Below, piece after piece: positions 44,646-54,769 of a DNA stretch of 64,000 bases. Source of the stretch: Incurvaria masculella (lineage: Eukaryota; Arthropoda; Insecta; Lepidoptera; Incurvariidae); NCBI GenBank assembly GCA_946894095.1, contig OX335644.1, positions 24,347,595 to 24,411,594 on the forward strand, read 5' to 3'. The number at the start of each line of letters is the position of its first letter. Within the stretch, counting starts at the first letter, position 1. The position numbers and the translations under genes are program-made. A model generated the notes under the pieces. It had not been told where the DNA came from, did no database searches, and worked only from the letters and a program-made list of their open reading frames with translations.

Positions 44646-45210
44646 TAAAAAAATCTTTGATTACCCACTCATACTCATATTCACTCCAAAATAAACCAGA
44701 AAGAAAAAGGACGCCCGTACAAGGTTAATTCACCTACACGTGCGACGCGCGTCATGGCGTCACTTGCCCGCTTATGAAGTTTGGTAGTTAATTAAATTAT
44801 CGATTGAAAATGCTATTATTCAATTGTTAAACAGAAAAAAATATTATCTGAGTTTACTTATCGATTATACGTTATTACATGTGTCTTTGTAACTTTCGTA
44901 TCGTATTTTATGCATCCTTTTACTACGCAACAAGGGCATTTTTACGACTCAACATCACTCTGCAGTGGTCCGCAGACGACTGAGTCGCGTTGGCCCTAAA
45001 ACGAATATTTTAGGGCCAACGTACTGGTGCCATTATTCGTGCGCGTTGACCGGGTCCTTACGAAGTAATATATAAGTCAATGGTTATATACCTTCCCTCC
45101 ATCCAGTGTCGGGGTTGTCACTTAAATATTGGCGGAGCACTGCTGGTTCTGTTATTTTTAAATGAATGGCTTCGGAGGACCATTCGCGACACCTTAGAGC
45201 CCATACAAGC
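44646..45210. other. Spacer with a 14-bp hairpin and a shared segment
   Basis: CGTTGGCCCTAAAA at 44988-45001 pairs perfectly with 45008-45021. The part at 45060-45190 matches 41.07-41.51 kb but lacks the foldback MITE found there. Confidence 0.5.
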
Positions 45211-45775
45211 GAAATATTCCGGGAGGTCACGACATTTTTGGTCACGATAAGGTAACTAAATGGCTGATGCTAAATATGTCGGTCTGCCTGCGCCAAGTGG
45301 TTGCGTTATCTAGATTGGCTATATAAAATAGATGTTGGTATGTACCTACCGATGAATGTACTGATTGTTTAGAAACATTGATACGTATTAATTATGCAAA
45401 AATAACCAGTCGGTTTTTTAATTAAATACTTAAATATACCTAAAGTTATATCTGTTAAATCTAAATCTAAAATCTAAAGTTAAATCGCATATAACTACGA
45501 AATGCAACCAAAGATTTGTTCAGTTTTGGTATTGCTAAGCAAGTATGTACTGATACTTTCATACTTCGTTATTTGCAGCCATTTACCTTGTCATATATTT
45601 TTTTTGTCACCATAACTACTTTTTCAGACGTTATTACCTTATTTACCTAACGCAACCACTTGGCGCAGGCAGACTGACACATTTAGCTTCAGAGGATTGG
45701 TCTTTATCCTGTTTTTTGTCTTTAACCAGTTTCAGCCATTTACGTTATTGTTACCATTTTGTCGCGACCTCCTAG
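45211..45775 (-). mobile_element. TIR element, copy 2
   Basis: It starts GGGAGGTCACGACATTTTTG and ends TTTGTCGCGACCTCC, the reverse of the 40004-40527 copy. The flanking AAATATTCCG and TAGTCTAAAA are also shared in inverted order, so the repeat extends a little beyond the obvious ends. Confidence 0.65.
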
Positions 45776-45868
45776 TCTAAAATGTGCCTGCGCATGCAGG
45801 TGCACGAAATCGGGACTTTGTATGGAGTTGAGCTACTGGGATGTTATCCTGTATATATTCTGTGCCAG

Positions 45869-46013
45869 GGTGCAGCTGTCGGCGCTGTGGCTGGGCGCGC
45901 TGGCGGGGTGCCTCGCGCAGACGCCCGCGGGCGTGGACCCCGCCGTGCTGCTCAGCGTGTTCGGGCCGCCGCCGACGCCGGGCGGCGTCACCGAGCGGAC
46001 GCCGCTGGAGCAG
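45869..46013 (+). CDS. Protease homolog exon: signal peptide region
   Basis: The acceptor TCTGTGCCAG precedes 45869 and the donor GTAACG follows 46013. It encodes [16 protein letters not shown] then [16 protein letters not shown]. One leading base belongs to a split codon, so a short upstream exon would supply Met. Alternatively the frame is open upstream to an ATG at 45822, which lies in repeat sequence. Confidence 0.75.
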
Positions 46014-49000
46014 GTAACGCCTCGCGACCGACGCTAGCACGTGAGGCAAGGCAACGGGGAACTTCATAACCTTAGCCATTAGAAGAGACGTCTGCGTTAA
46101 TCAATGTACAAACACTCTGTGAACACTACTGAGCGGCTCGTAGCCTAGTGGCGCGGGGACTGGCTAGCGTACCAGCGGTCTGGGTTCAATTCCTCGCCCC
46201 GACATGCACCACTTTCTTCCTCTTCTGAGTTCGATAAGTGCATTTCGTCACGAATGCGAGCTGTTCCATGGTTCGGAATCCATGTAAAATCCATGTAGGT
46301 CCCCTTCTCCTACTAGGTGATAGGGTTTAAGCCCGCCCGGGTTTGTACCATCGCATTGGATGAAGAGATGGTCGAAGCGGCAATGAAAAATTGTCCGTTT
46401 TTTTCCATCCAGTTCAATGTAGTCGTGCTCATAAAGGACGATGATCGTGAACCGTAACGTGATCAGACTACGCGTGCACCCTTCATTGCTCATTTGCTTT
46501 TGGGGGAATTTGTGTATGTTCTCTGAACTGAAGGAAGATTTCGTGCCTGTGCTGTTAACTTGGAGGAGTTCCCTTAGGCACATTGAGTTCAGTAGCCATG
46601 TCATGTTGACACTTAGAATGGGTATAATCGAATGCGTATACAACATTTCATGTCCGTGCTGCTGCCATTTAGGAGTTCCCTAGTCAGGAGCGAACACTGA
46701 GTACAGCAACCATGTCATGGTGACATTTAGAACGGGCTTTAACAATGAAAAGCGAATGCAACAGTTCGTGTCTGTGCTGTTAACCTTTGAGGTGTTCCCT
46801 TGTAAGGAGCCACCCTTGAGGCTGAGATTAATGTGTCCTTGCTTCGTTATATTCTACAGACATATCACATTCGTCGAGCTAGTCGAAATAAGCGATGCAC
46901 TTGCTTAGTACGAAACATTAACGTAACAGTTCAGTAACGAGTACTTAGCGCTGGGAACAGAAGGACAAGTGACAGGTATAAGCCCACTCACCTCACTAGG
47001 CCGAACTCCAAGACTCCGGACAGGCTTCCCGGCTCCCGGTTCTCCTAGCAGACACAGCCCAATACAAGCGTCTTTTTCGGAGGTCCCATCGTATAACACA
47101 TTTCCCAAAAATGTTCTTCCGTTCTTCCAAAATGTCGTCCATTTTCGCTCGCGCGCGTTGACCCAGTCCCCTTTCTTCCGCTCGCCGTTTTGCCAGTCGC
47201 GTCGCGGAGATCTCTTTGATCTATCCGCAAACTGAGTGGGCGCAGGGTTCCGTGGATGATAGGATTCGGGATCGCGCTAAGTACATCGTTACAATGTTCT
47301 GTGATCGTTCGTTCCAGATAACGGTGCAGCCGACGGACGCCACGTCGACGTTCGTGAACGCGGACGGCGCGGCGTGCATCTGCGTGCCCTACTACCTCTG
47401 CGACCCCGACACGAACGCCACCATCGACGACCCCACCATCACCGGCTTCGGGGAGCTGGACATCCGGTGAGTCCGACAGCAGAGAACCCTCCAGCCAAGT
47501 TCAAGAAATATGGGCGTTTGACAGTCAATGCTCAGCGAAGCGATCATAATAAGTTCTCACAACTAATAATACCTGCGAGAAGCTGTCATTTGTTTTTCAA
47601 TATGGAGTTTGACAGCTACTCGCAGGTAAATGTTCGTTGTGAAAACTTGTTTCTCGACGGAAACCCTATTACTCATTAAAATATCCTGCTGAGGAATATT
47701 TTTTTCGACGAAAATATTCCGGAAATCGCTTTGACGCACGGAATTGCAAGAATGGGCGCTTACAGCTAGCAACTAACTAACCTAACCTAAGAATGCTCAT
47801 TCAATGCTTCCGCCCGTAATCATTGCCTCCTACTAACTAACCCTGTTAAGTACTAGGAAACCCGGATCAACCTCTGAATAGTTATACAATGTTTTGTCCC
47901 TTTACCTAGAATTCGAAACTGCATGTCAATGCAAAGGAAAAACATTGCATCACTATTTAGCGGATGATCTGGGTTTATCAGTGAATGGACATTGTTTAAT
48001 AATCTACTCTAAATATACTTACTTTTTGTTAATGCTTTACCTGCGTCTCGGACAGTAACTGTGCTCCCGCTGTAATCGCTCTCAGACGATAGATTTTAGC
48101 GAAATAATGAAATAGTAGAATCGCAGAGTAACAACACACCGACACGCGCCTAACGGTTACATGCAAGTATGCGCAGCTTCAAGCCGGAGGAGTGTCAGGA
48201 GAGCATCGAGAAGTGCTGCACGACGCCGGTGGACGCGGCGACGCGCCCGAAGCCGGCGCCGGACGCGTCGCGCCTGCGCGGCTGCGGCTACGCGAACCCG
48301 CGCGGCCTCGACTTCAGCGTCACGGGCGGCACGGTACGTTACCATGCAAGTACGCAGCTTCAAGCCGCGGGAGTGCCAGGAGACCATCGAGAAGTGCTGC
48401 ACGACGCGCCGGTGGACGCGGCGACGCGCCCGAAGCCGGCGCCGGACGCGTCGCGCCTGCGCGGCTGCGGCTACGCGAACCCGCGCGGCCTCGACTTCAG
48501 CGTCACGGGCGGCACGGTACGTTACCATGCAAGTACGCAGCTTCAAGCCGCGGGAGTGCCAGGAGACCATCGAGAAGTGCTGCACGACGCGCCGGTGGAC
48601 GCGGCGACGCGCCCGAAGCCGGCGCCGGACGCGTCGCGCCTGCGCGGCTGCGGCTACGCGAACCCGCGCGGCCTCGACTTCAGCGTCACGGGCGGCACGG
48701 TACGTTACCATGCAAGTACGCAGCTTCAAGCCGCGGGAGTGCCAGGAGAGCATCGAGAAGTGCTGCACGACGCCGGTGGACGCGGCGACGCGCCCGAAGC
48801 CGGCGCCGGACGCGTCGCGCCTGCGCGGCTGCGGCTACGCGAACCCGCGCGGCCTCGACTTCAGCGTCACGGGCGGCACGGTACGTTACCATGCAAGTAC
48901 GCAGCTTCAAGCCGCGGGAGTGACAGGAGAGCATCGAGAAACAAGTGCTGCACGACGCTGTCGCGCCACTGGGCTGCCGAGGCTGACAAAACTCTCTCTG

Positions 49001-52000
49001 TTGGTCGTCTCTCACGACTTGCATGAGGATGAATATCTCTGAATACTTCTTGAACTTACAGGATAATCAATTTTACCATATTACTTGTGGCTTTTGTTCC
49101 GTCCGTTCCGTTACCGCCTTCTTGTTAAACTTGTCGCGAAAGCGAGCTACTCGAGTTAAAAAGTTTCGTGATAATTATTTGAGTACAAGGGCTGTTCTAA
49201 TTTGTCACAGGGCAACGAAGCGGAGTTCGGCGAGTTCCCGTGGGTGGTCGCCCTGCTGAACTCCAGCGGCGGTTGCCAGGGCGCCGGCGTGCTCATCCAC
49301 CCGAGCGTCGTGCTCACCGGAGCGCACACCAGCTACAAGTGAGTCAGCCACACGCCGACTTGACCATCGCATAGTGACGCCAACTGGGCCGTGGGCGTTA
49401 CCACGGTGATTCGATCTGACACGATTTCGTACCACGGGTGATCTCGTTGACCATATAACTTGGCTTGGGCGAATAACACGTCGTTTGACAGCATGGTACG
49501 AAATGCAACTAAACATCAGATTTAATAAATTTATTTAATTAATTCGCAACAACAAGGTTTTGTACATGCAAGAAATGCAAAGTAGGTATTGTTGAAACAT
49601 ACATGAAGATTTTCAGATGCGGGTAGCGGTGTCACTTCACATTATCTAGGTTGTGGCTGAAAGGCAATCGAACTAGGCGGTGTCGCCTGTATCTCGACTG
49701 ATCCTTTTTGTGCAATGAGCGGCACTTCTTTAAATATATTATGCAAGCATTTATAGATAAAAAAATATAATAGAATAGTCCCCTCACCATACGATGCATA
49801 TATTAAATTATATAAATAAATATAGTGATGAAGTTGAAATTATAATTATATAAAATAGGTGTAAGTTTGTTTCCACATTCCTTATTACTTTTTAAACTTT
49901 TTTTGTTTTGTTTACATAGCAGAATGTTAAAAAAAAACACAGTACACAATAAGAGAAAATGTTGTTTTTGTTATACGTGATTGTCAGTTCATCCGGCGAG
50001 TTAATTTACCATGGGAAGATCTTGCATCCTTGCCCTGATTTTGACTTGAATATAAGATTAACAAGGATCCAATTCAATTTAGAAGTTCTCTTAAAAAGAA
50101 GGTCCAGGTATGGCACCTAATACCTTCAGAATGCCCTTTGGGAGCGGTTTTGCTCTCTGAACAAACTTTCTGCATCTTTTAAGACTGTTATGAAGGCAGT
50201 TTCTATTTTATATTTGAGAATTTACATGTAAACAGTTATCACTCATAATATGGGGAATTGGTAGGGTAACGACTTAATTTGATTTGGGACTCATGTATAG
50301 AACACGAGAAAACACTGAAAAAAACCGGCCAAGTGCGAGTCGGACTCTTACACGAAGGGTTCCGTACCAAAGTACAAGATTTAACACAAAAAAATCACGT
50401 TTTTTGTATGGGCCCCCCCTGTAATTTTTATATATTTTTTTATTTTACCTATTTGTTGTTATAGCGGCAAAATAAATACAAACACTGTGAAAGTTTCCGC
50501 TGCCTACCTATTACGGTTCATGAGATACAGCCCTGCGACAGACGGACGGACGGAAGGACGGAAGGACCGCGGAGGCTTAGTAATAGGGTTCCGTGTTCAC
50601 CCTTTGGGTACGGAACCCTAAAAAACCCAATCAGCCGAGTTCTACCGCTGCTGTGCGGTATGTGACGCAGGTACGCGACGGGAGGGCTGCGGGTGCGCGC
50701 GGGCGAGTGGGACACGCAGACCGAGAAGGAGCGTCTGCCGCACCAGGAGAGAGACGTGCAGGAGGTCTTCATACACCCTGGTGAGCACGTCAATTGTTGC
50801 GGGTTTGCAGGTCGTGTGGGCTGTAGAAGAGTACAGCATATTTATTGAAGATTATTGTACTGGCCAATGCTTATGGTTTGATTGCGCTAAGTTCTAGTTA
50901 AGGTGGCCCAACCCGGCGGGCCTAACTCATTCGCGGGCTCGGTACAAAACCGTGCTGTTGCGCTCTGGGACCTTCTCTGTTTCAAAGAATAAGACAGGTT
51001 CCGTGATGAGGAAGATGCAACATGTCCACAAAAAAGACGATGTGCATAGTGTATGATTTGGTAAGATTTACGAAAATTTTAATTTCAAAACGACTTATAG
51101 CTAAAAGTAAACCACGACCGCTGTAGTCAAAAATCTAACAAAAACTAAATAGATCATAAATCTTGATTAAATAAGCTGTGTCTGATGACTAATCTTTTTA
51201 CGATGTTCTTACTTTATCATTGCGTAATCCACCTCCAGAGTTATTGTATAAAACGCGCGAAAAATTAGAACTTTCGGACCTTATAACTTAGAAACCAAAC
51301 ACAACTTTACAATGCCAATGGTCATCAGACATCTAGTTTGATCAAATAAAGCTATTTTGAGCAAAATTTTGGATCTCTGACAAGAAATATGGGCGTGATC
51401 TTCTTTCCCCTTTTGTATGGGGAGATGAGCGGGATGGGCCACCTTAAGGTATTGAAGAGACTCAGTCCTAAGTCCGTGTAGGCTGTGCGTTATATTGAGT
51501 TTTGCTTTTTATTTTCACTTCCTATTAAGCTTTTAAAATACGTTGTAAGTCATATTTCATTGAACTTTTTTAATTTTATTTTTAGTTTACTGTTATGATA
51601 ATCTACTGATCTAATAATCATTAGTGCGATATATACTTCATGTCTGGCTGGTAGCGCCAACATTAAAGAGCGTAACATTATCTATCAATTAAGTGAACGT
51701 TATGTTTAACTTTTTGAAATTTCATTAACGAAACGATAAAAAAACCGGTTTCACGCGTTAAGCGGGTTGAATATGGTGCGAAATATTTATGCCGGGCTGC
51801 TCTATCTGAGGGACCTCGGGCTCCGGCTATCTCGTTTCAATCTCAAAACTTGGTCGAAAAAGTTTAGGTATAAGGATGCTCTTAAGCGCATTTCAATTTA
51901 GGTGACCGATATCGGTGTATGGAGATCTGGAGTAATGGCCGCGTTACTCTTAAACTGGTTTCTATTGGCATGTTCCAGAGTACAATCCCAAGACGCTGTA

Positions 52001-54707
52001 CAACGACGTGGCCCTGCTGCGGCTGGAGTCCCCCCTGCAGCTGGCTGACCACATCAACGTAGCGTGCCTGCCGCCGGCGGGCGCCAACTTCGAAGCCGAG
52101 CGCAGCTGTGTCGCTAATGGCTGGGGGAAAGACATCTTCGGTGCGTCCCCATACCTTACTTTAGTTTTTTTATGGGACTGGATACGGATCGCATACAACA
52201 CCCATCGTCACAATATTATCCAACACTCCGCATTCCCAAAGGAATTAAGTACCATGCCAGGACCTTTCTCTTATAAGCACAGCTACATTGAACGGGATGG
52301 AAACACAGACAATTTTTCATCGCCAATTGAGTTGGGTTATTAATTTATGAAAATTGGAGACAGCTGATCTCATAGAAGGCGCGCTAGATGGCATATCTCG
52401 TTCATTCTGATCTGATGATGTATTCAATTTATTTGAATTTAAAACGGGACAAGTATGCGTTAGTGAAGAAATAGGATAGGTATTTCCCAATTTGGTGAAG
52501 ACAACAAATGAATTACATTTCGGGTTACCAGAAATGACGTTTTACATTACGTTAGGTTACTTAATGGTAACTTACATAGTTATTCATGAGTATATTAAGA
52601 TATTATGGTGACATTATTTTAGGTTCGGTTACTTCATGGTTAGGTATGTTACGTTAGGTTACTTCATGGTAACATTTAGTTACATACTCCACAGTAAGAT
52701 CAGGTTATTTCGTGGTAACTTTTAGTTAGGTATTCCATGGGTAGGTAAGGTTACTTCATGGTAACTCTTAGTTAGGTATTCCATTGTTAGGTTAAGTTGC
52801 TTCATGGTAACTTTTGTGATTGGTTACCACAAAACCAGTTACGGCAGTTACAGAGATGCCACGTGCAATGGAAATATAGAAAACCCCCAATGATCGCAGG
52901 CAAGCCGGGCCGCTACGCCGTGATACTGAAGAAGGTCCTCTTGGACATGGTCGGCTTCAAGACGTGCCAGACGCAGCTGCAGCAGACGAGGCTCGGCTCG
53001 CGCTTCCGCCTGCACAGCAGCTTCGTGTGCGCCGGCGGCCAGGAGGGCAAGGACACCTGCGAGGTACGCGACCTCAGGCCGCCCCGTACATGTTCAAGTT
53101 TACACGCCAAGTCTGAGCTTGCGCAGTATATGGTTACTCCCGCGCTCCTCAACGTCTCCGCTGACCTAAAATGTGCATTCTGCGCAGCGAACTGCTCATC
53201 GGCCATAAAGTTTCGCGCGAACTGTACCCACAGAACATATAATATCCTGACTGTACCTATTCAGACGGATCTACAATGCGATTCAAATAAGAATAGGATA
53301 GGATCACCGCCATTTTGAATGTCAAACTGCTAAAACCCTTACTTCACTTCACAAACTTCAGTACTTTGCCGCGGTGTTGACGCGTACTTTCCCTCGCGAA
53401 TTCGAGTGAAGTTAGTCCCGAGCCCTGTCCTATTCTTATTTGAATCGCATTGTACCTTATTATACAGGCTGTTGCAACGGCCACTACATAATATACGGGA
53501 AATTATTATTGGGATTGACATAAACAAACAAAGTTTTGTTAACTCTTTTCTGAATATCTTCTAAATAAAAAGTTAGACTTTCCATACAAAATAATAATTC
53601 ATTAATATAGTGTTAAGAGAATCTAATGTTCTGTAACAGCGTGGGAACATTGCATCTAATTGGACATGGTTCGCTAACATCACACTTACTATCCTACTAT
53701 CTCAACCTAGATCCCACGTGTCCTGACAGGATCTAGGTTCCATGCCAAGACCTTCCTTATATATGGCTACAACATTGCGTCAAATTATACTAGACGACTA
53801 GACACTTTAGAGAAAAAAAAAACGTTTTTGTCATGAAATAACATGAAGATTACGCTCCCGAAATTTATGTAGTGGCCGTTGTAGCAACCTGTGTATTCAT
53901 TGACACCACAGACAACTGGCGGCCTTTTCATCCAATGTAATGGTATCAACCCGGGCGGGCTTAGACCCTACCACCTAGTGGGCCCCTTACCCTACAACAG
54001 TTGTACCTGAGTTCCCAAACATGGATATATATTTCCCAATTAGTCCGTATCTTAGCAAACAAGATGGTGACCGGCAGCGGCTCGTAGCCTAGTGGCGTGG
54101 GGACTGGCCTAGCGTATCTGGTCTGGGGCTCAATTCCAACATGCACCACTGTCTTTCTCTTTCCGAGTTCGATAAGTGCATTTCGTCACGAATGCGAGCT
54201 GCTCCATGGTTCGGAATTCATGTAAAACTGTAGGGCCCCTTCCCCTACTAAGGTAAGGTAGGGTTTAAGCCCGCCCGGGTTGGTACCATCGCATTGAATG
54301 AAAAGATGGTCGAAGCGGCAATCAAAATTTGTCCATGTTTTCCATCCAGTTCAATGTAGCCATGCTCATAAAGGGAAGGTCTTGGCATGGCACCTAATTC
54401 CTTCGGGAATGTGTGGTGTATTGGGCTAATATCACAATGGTAGTTGTGTGTAATTAGGCATCCATGTCAGGTCGCATAAAAAAAAGCAACTGACATGACG
54501 CACTCTCTCCAGGGCGACGGCGGGGCGCCCCTGTCGTGCCCGCTCGGCGCGGACCGCTACCAGGTGGCGGGACTCGTGGCGTGGGGCATCGGCTGCGGGC
54601 AGCGCGGCGTGCCCGGCGTGTACGTGCGCGTCGCCGGCTACCGCGAGTGGATCGACAACAAGATGGCCGACTGGGAGCTCGACGCGTCCTCCTACGTCGC
54701 CGCGTAG
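45869..54707 (+). CDS. Clip-domain serine protease homolog, catalytically inactive
   Basis: Eight exons join in phase: 45869-46013, 47318-47466, 48177-48333, 49211-49338, 50671-50780, 51979-52140, 52900-53063 and 54513-54707. The protein (about 400 residues) has a hydrophobic secretion signal ([14 protein letters not shown]) and a clip domain with six cysteines ([19 protein letters not shown]). A linker with a conserved Cys (GCGYANPRG) and a trypsin-like domain starting [11 protein letters not shown] follow. His (LTGAHTSY) and Asp ([10 protein letters not shown]) remain, but the catalytic Ser is Gly (GDGGAPLSC), so it should not cleave peptides. Such insect homologs act in haemolymph as cofactors of prophenoloxidase activation or in development; that role is inferred from the family. 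The first exon with the start codon was not found. The clip-linker exon is present in four tandem copies. Confidence 0.9.
46132..46438 (+). mobile_element. SINE with tRNA-like head, full length
   Basis: AGCGGCTCGTAGCCTAGTGG, GGTCTGGGTTCAATTCC, CATGCACCACTTTC and the shared body up to GTGCTCATAAAGG. Confidence 0.75.
46439..47317. other. Intron: scraps only
   Basis: Apart from a dispersed repeat fragment at about 46820-46920 (TGTCCTTGCTTCG, GTACGAAACATTAACG), I see nothing. Confidence 0.4.
47318..47466 (+). CDS. Protease homolog exon: first half of clip domain
   Basis: The acceptor TTCGTTCCAG precedes 47318 and the donor GTGAGTCC follows 47466. It encodes [12 protein letters not shown], then [14 protein letters not shown] and GFGELDI plus two bases of an Arg codon. 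C-x-C-V-P-Y-Y-x-C is characteristic of the clip domains of this homolog group. Confidence 0.9.
47467..48176. other. Intron: nothing convincing
   Basis: Only the acceptor context CATGCAAGTATGCGCAG at its end is noteworthy, because it is echoed in the exon repeat spacers. Confidence 0.4.
48177..48333 (+). CDS. Protease homolog clip-linker exon, copy 1
   Basis: The 157-nt exon encodes [34 protein letters not shown] and LDFSVTGGT and links in phase to exons 47318-47466 and 49211-49338. It carries the last three clip cysteines and the linker cysteine. Confidence 0.88.
48724..48880 (+). CDS. Protease homolog clip-linker exon, copy 4 (alternative)
   Basis: It has the same length and phase as copy 1, one residue apart near the start (FKPRECQ for FKPEECQ). 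It has its own acceptor and donor and could replace copy 1 in the mature mRNA. Whether it is used cannot be seen from the sequence. Confidence 0.55.
49211..49338 (+). CDS. Protease homolog exon: start of protease-like domain
   Basis: The acceptor TTTGTCACAG precedes 49211 and the donor GTGAGTC follows 49338. It encodes [18 protein letters not shown] then [16 protein letters not shown], with the catalytic-triad His. Confidence 0.92.
49339..50324. other. Intron: one repeat scrap, otherwise nothing
   Basis: At 49472-49515 the phrase CACGTCGTTTGACAG with ATGGTACGAAATGCAACTAA recurs from the element at 10.1-10.8 kb. Confidence 0.45.
50325..50623 (+). mobile_element. GGTTCCGTACC-type repeat copy
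   Basis: It is full length, CCGGCCAAGTGCGAGTCGG to TACGGAACCCTA. It ends about 48 bases before an acceptor. Confidence 0.75.
50671..50780 (+). CDS. Protease homolog exon: protease-like domain, second part
   Basis: The acceptor TGTGACGCAG precedes 50671 and the donor GTGAGC follows 50780. It encodes [18 protein letters not shown] and [12 protein letters not shown], which is conserved in this homolog group. Confidence 0.9.
50898..51447 (+). mobile_element. TTAA MITE, complete
   Basis: TTAA on both sides, GGTGGCCCAACCCGGCGGG at the left, GCGGGATGGGCCACC at the right. Confidence 0.82.
51448..51978. other. Intron: nothing recognised
   Basis: No repeat or exon up to the acceptor ATGTTCCAG at 51978. 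Confidence 0.4.
51979..52140 (+). CDS. Protease homolog exon: Asp-bearing segment
   Basis: It encodes [18 protein letters not shown], then [11 protein letters not shown] and [11 protein letters not shown]. The triad Asp is in NDVALL. The donor GTGCGT follows 52140. Confidence 0.92.
52160..52332 (-). mobile_element. SINE fragment (reverse)
   Basis: GGAATTAAGTACCATGCCAG and CTACATTGAACGGGATGG are diverged body phrases. Confidence 0.55.
52610..52820. repeat. Degenerate minisatellite TTAGGTTACTTCATGGTAAC
   Basis: Units of roughly 45-60 bp contain GTTACTTCATGGTAAC and TTAGTTAGGTATTCCAT repeated four or five times, immediately before exon 52900-53063. Confidence 0.6.
52900..53063 (+). CDS. Protease homolog exon: segment before the active site
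   Basis: The acceptor ATGATCGCAG precedes 52900 and the donor GTACGC follows 53063. It encodes [35 protein letters not shown] and [15 protein letters not shown]. Confidence 0.92.
53064..54074. other. Intron: diverged SINE pieces
   Basis: Old SINE scraps at about 53665-53780 (TAGGTTCCATGCCAAGACC) and 53925-54020 (CCCGGGCGGGCTTAGACCC). A short inverted repeat links 53275-53300 and 53430-53455 (ACAATGCGATTCAAATAAGA and complement). Confidence 0.5.
54075..54486 (+). mobile_element. SINE with tRNA-like head, full length
   Basis: AGCGGCTCGTAGCCTAGTGG through the common body to poly(A) at about 54486. The tail ends 26 bases before the last exon's first base. Confidence 0.75.
54513..54707 (+). CDS. 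Protease homolog last exon: mutated active-site serine
   Basis: The acceptor CTCTCTCCAG precedes 54513. It encodes [34 protein letters not shown] and [14 protein letters not shown] and ends at TAG. The GDSGGP motif is changed to GDGGAP, which defines the protein as a non-catalytic homolog. Confidence 0.94.
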   Translation, partial: GDGGAPLSCPLGADRYQVAGLVAWGIGCGQRGVPGVYVRVAGYREWIDNKMADWELDASSYVAA

Positions 54708-54763
54708 ACTCCTCTAGGACTGCCGGAAAAACGGCTAGTCCCCGAAACAGGATGACAGATGTA

Positions 54764-54769
54764 AATAAA
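54764..54769 (+). terminator. Polyadenylation signal of the protease homolog
   Basis: AATAAA lies 57 bases after the stop codon. Confidence 0.6.

Larger units (their letters stand above)
48177..48960 (+). repeat. Tandem amplification of the clip-linker exon: four copies plus truncated fifth
   Basis: Copies lie at 48177-48333 (157 nt), 48358-48516 (159), 48541-48699 (159) and 48724-48880 (157). A fifth starts at 48905, has a stop early on and breaks off near 48955 into a 5S-type SINE head fragment. The spacers are 24 nt, begin GTACGTTACC and end AAGTACGCAG. Copies 2 and 3 carry two extra bases (ACGCGCCGG for ACGCCGG), so used alone they would shift the frame; copy 4 is intact. Any two copies joined together also break the frame. 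Confidence 0.92.

Noticed and set aside
46132..46200. A tRNA gene
   Set aside because: A-box and B-box-like phrases are present but no cloverleaf can be closed, and the segment is the head of a dispersed SINE.
48161..49042. Long open frames of 200-290 codons in several frames of both strands
   Set aside because: They arise because a GC-rich exon without stop codons is repeated four times; only one 157-nt exon in one frame matches the protein family.
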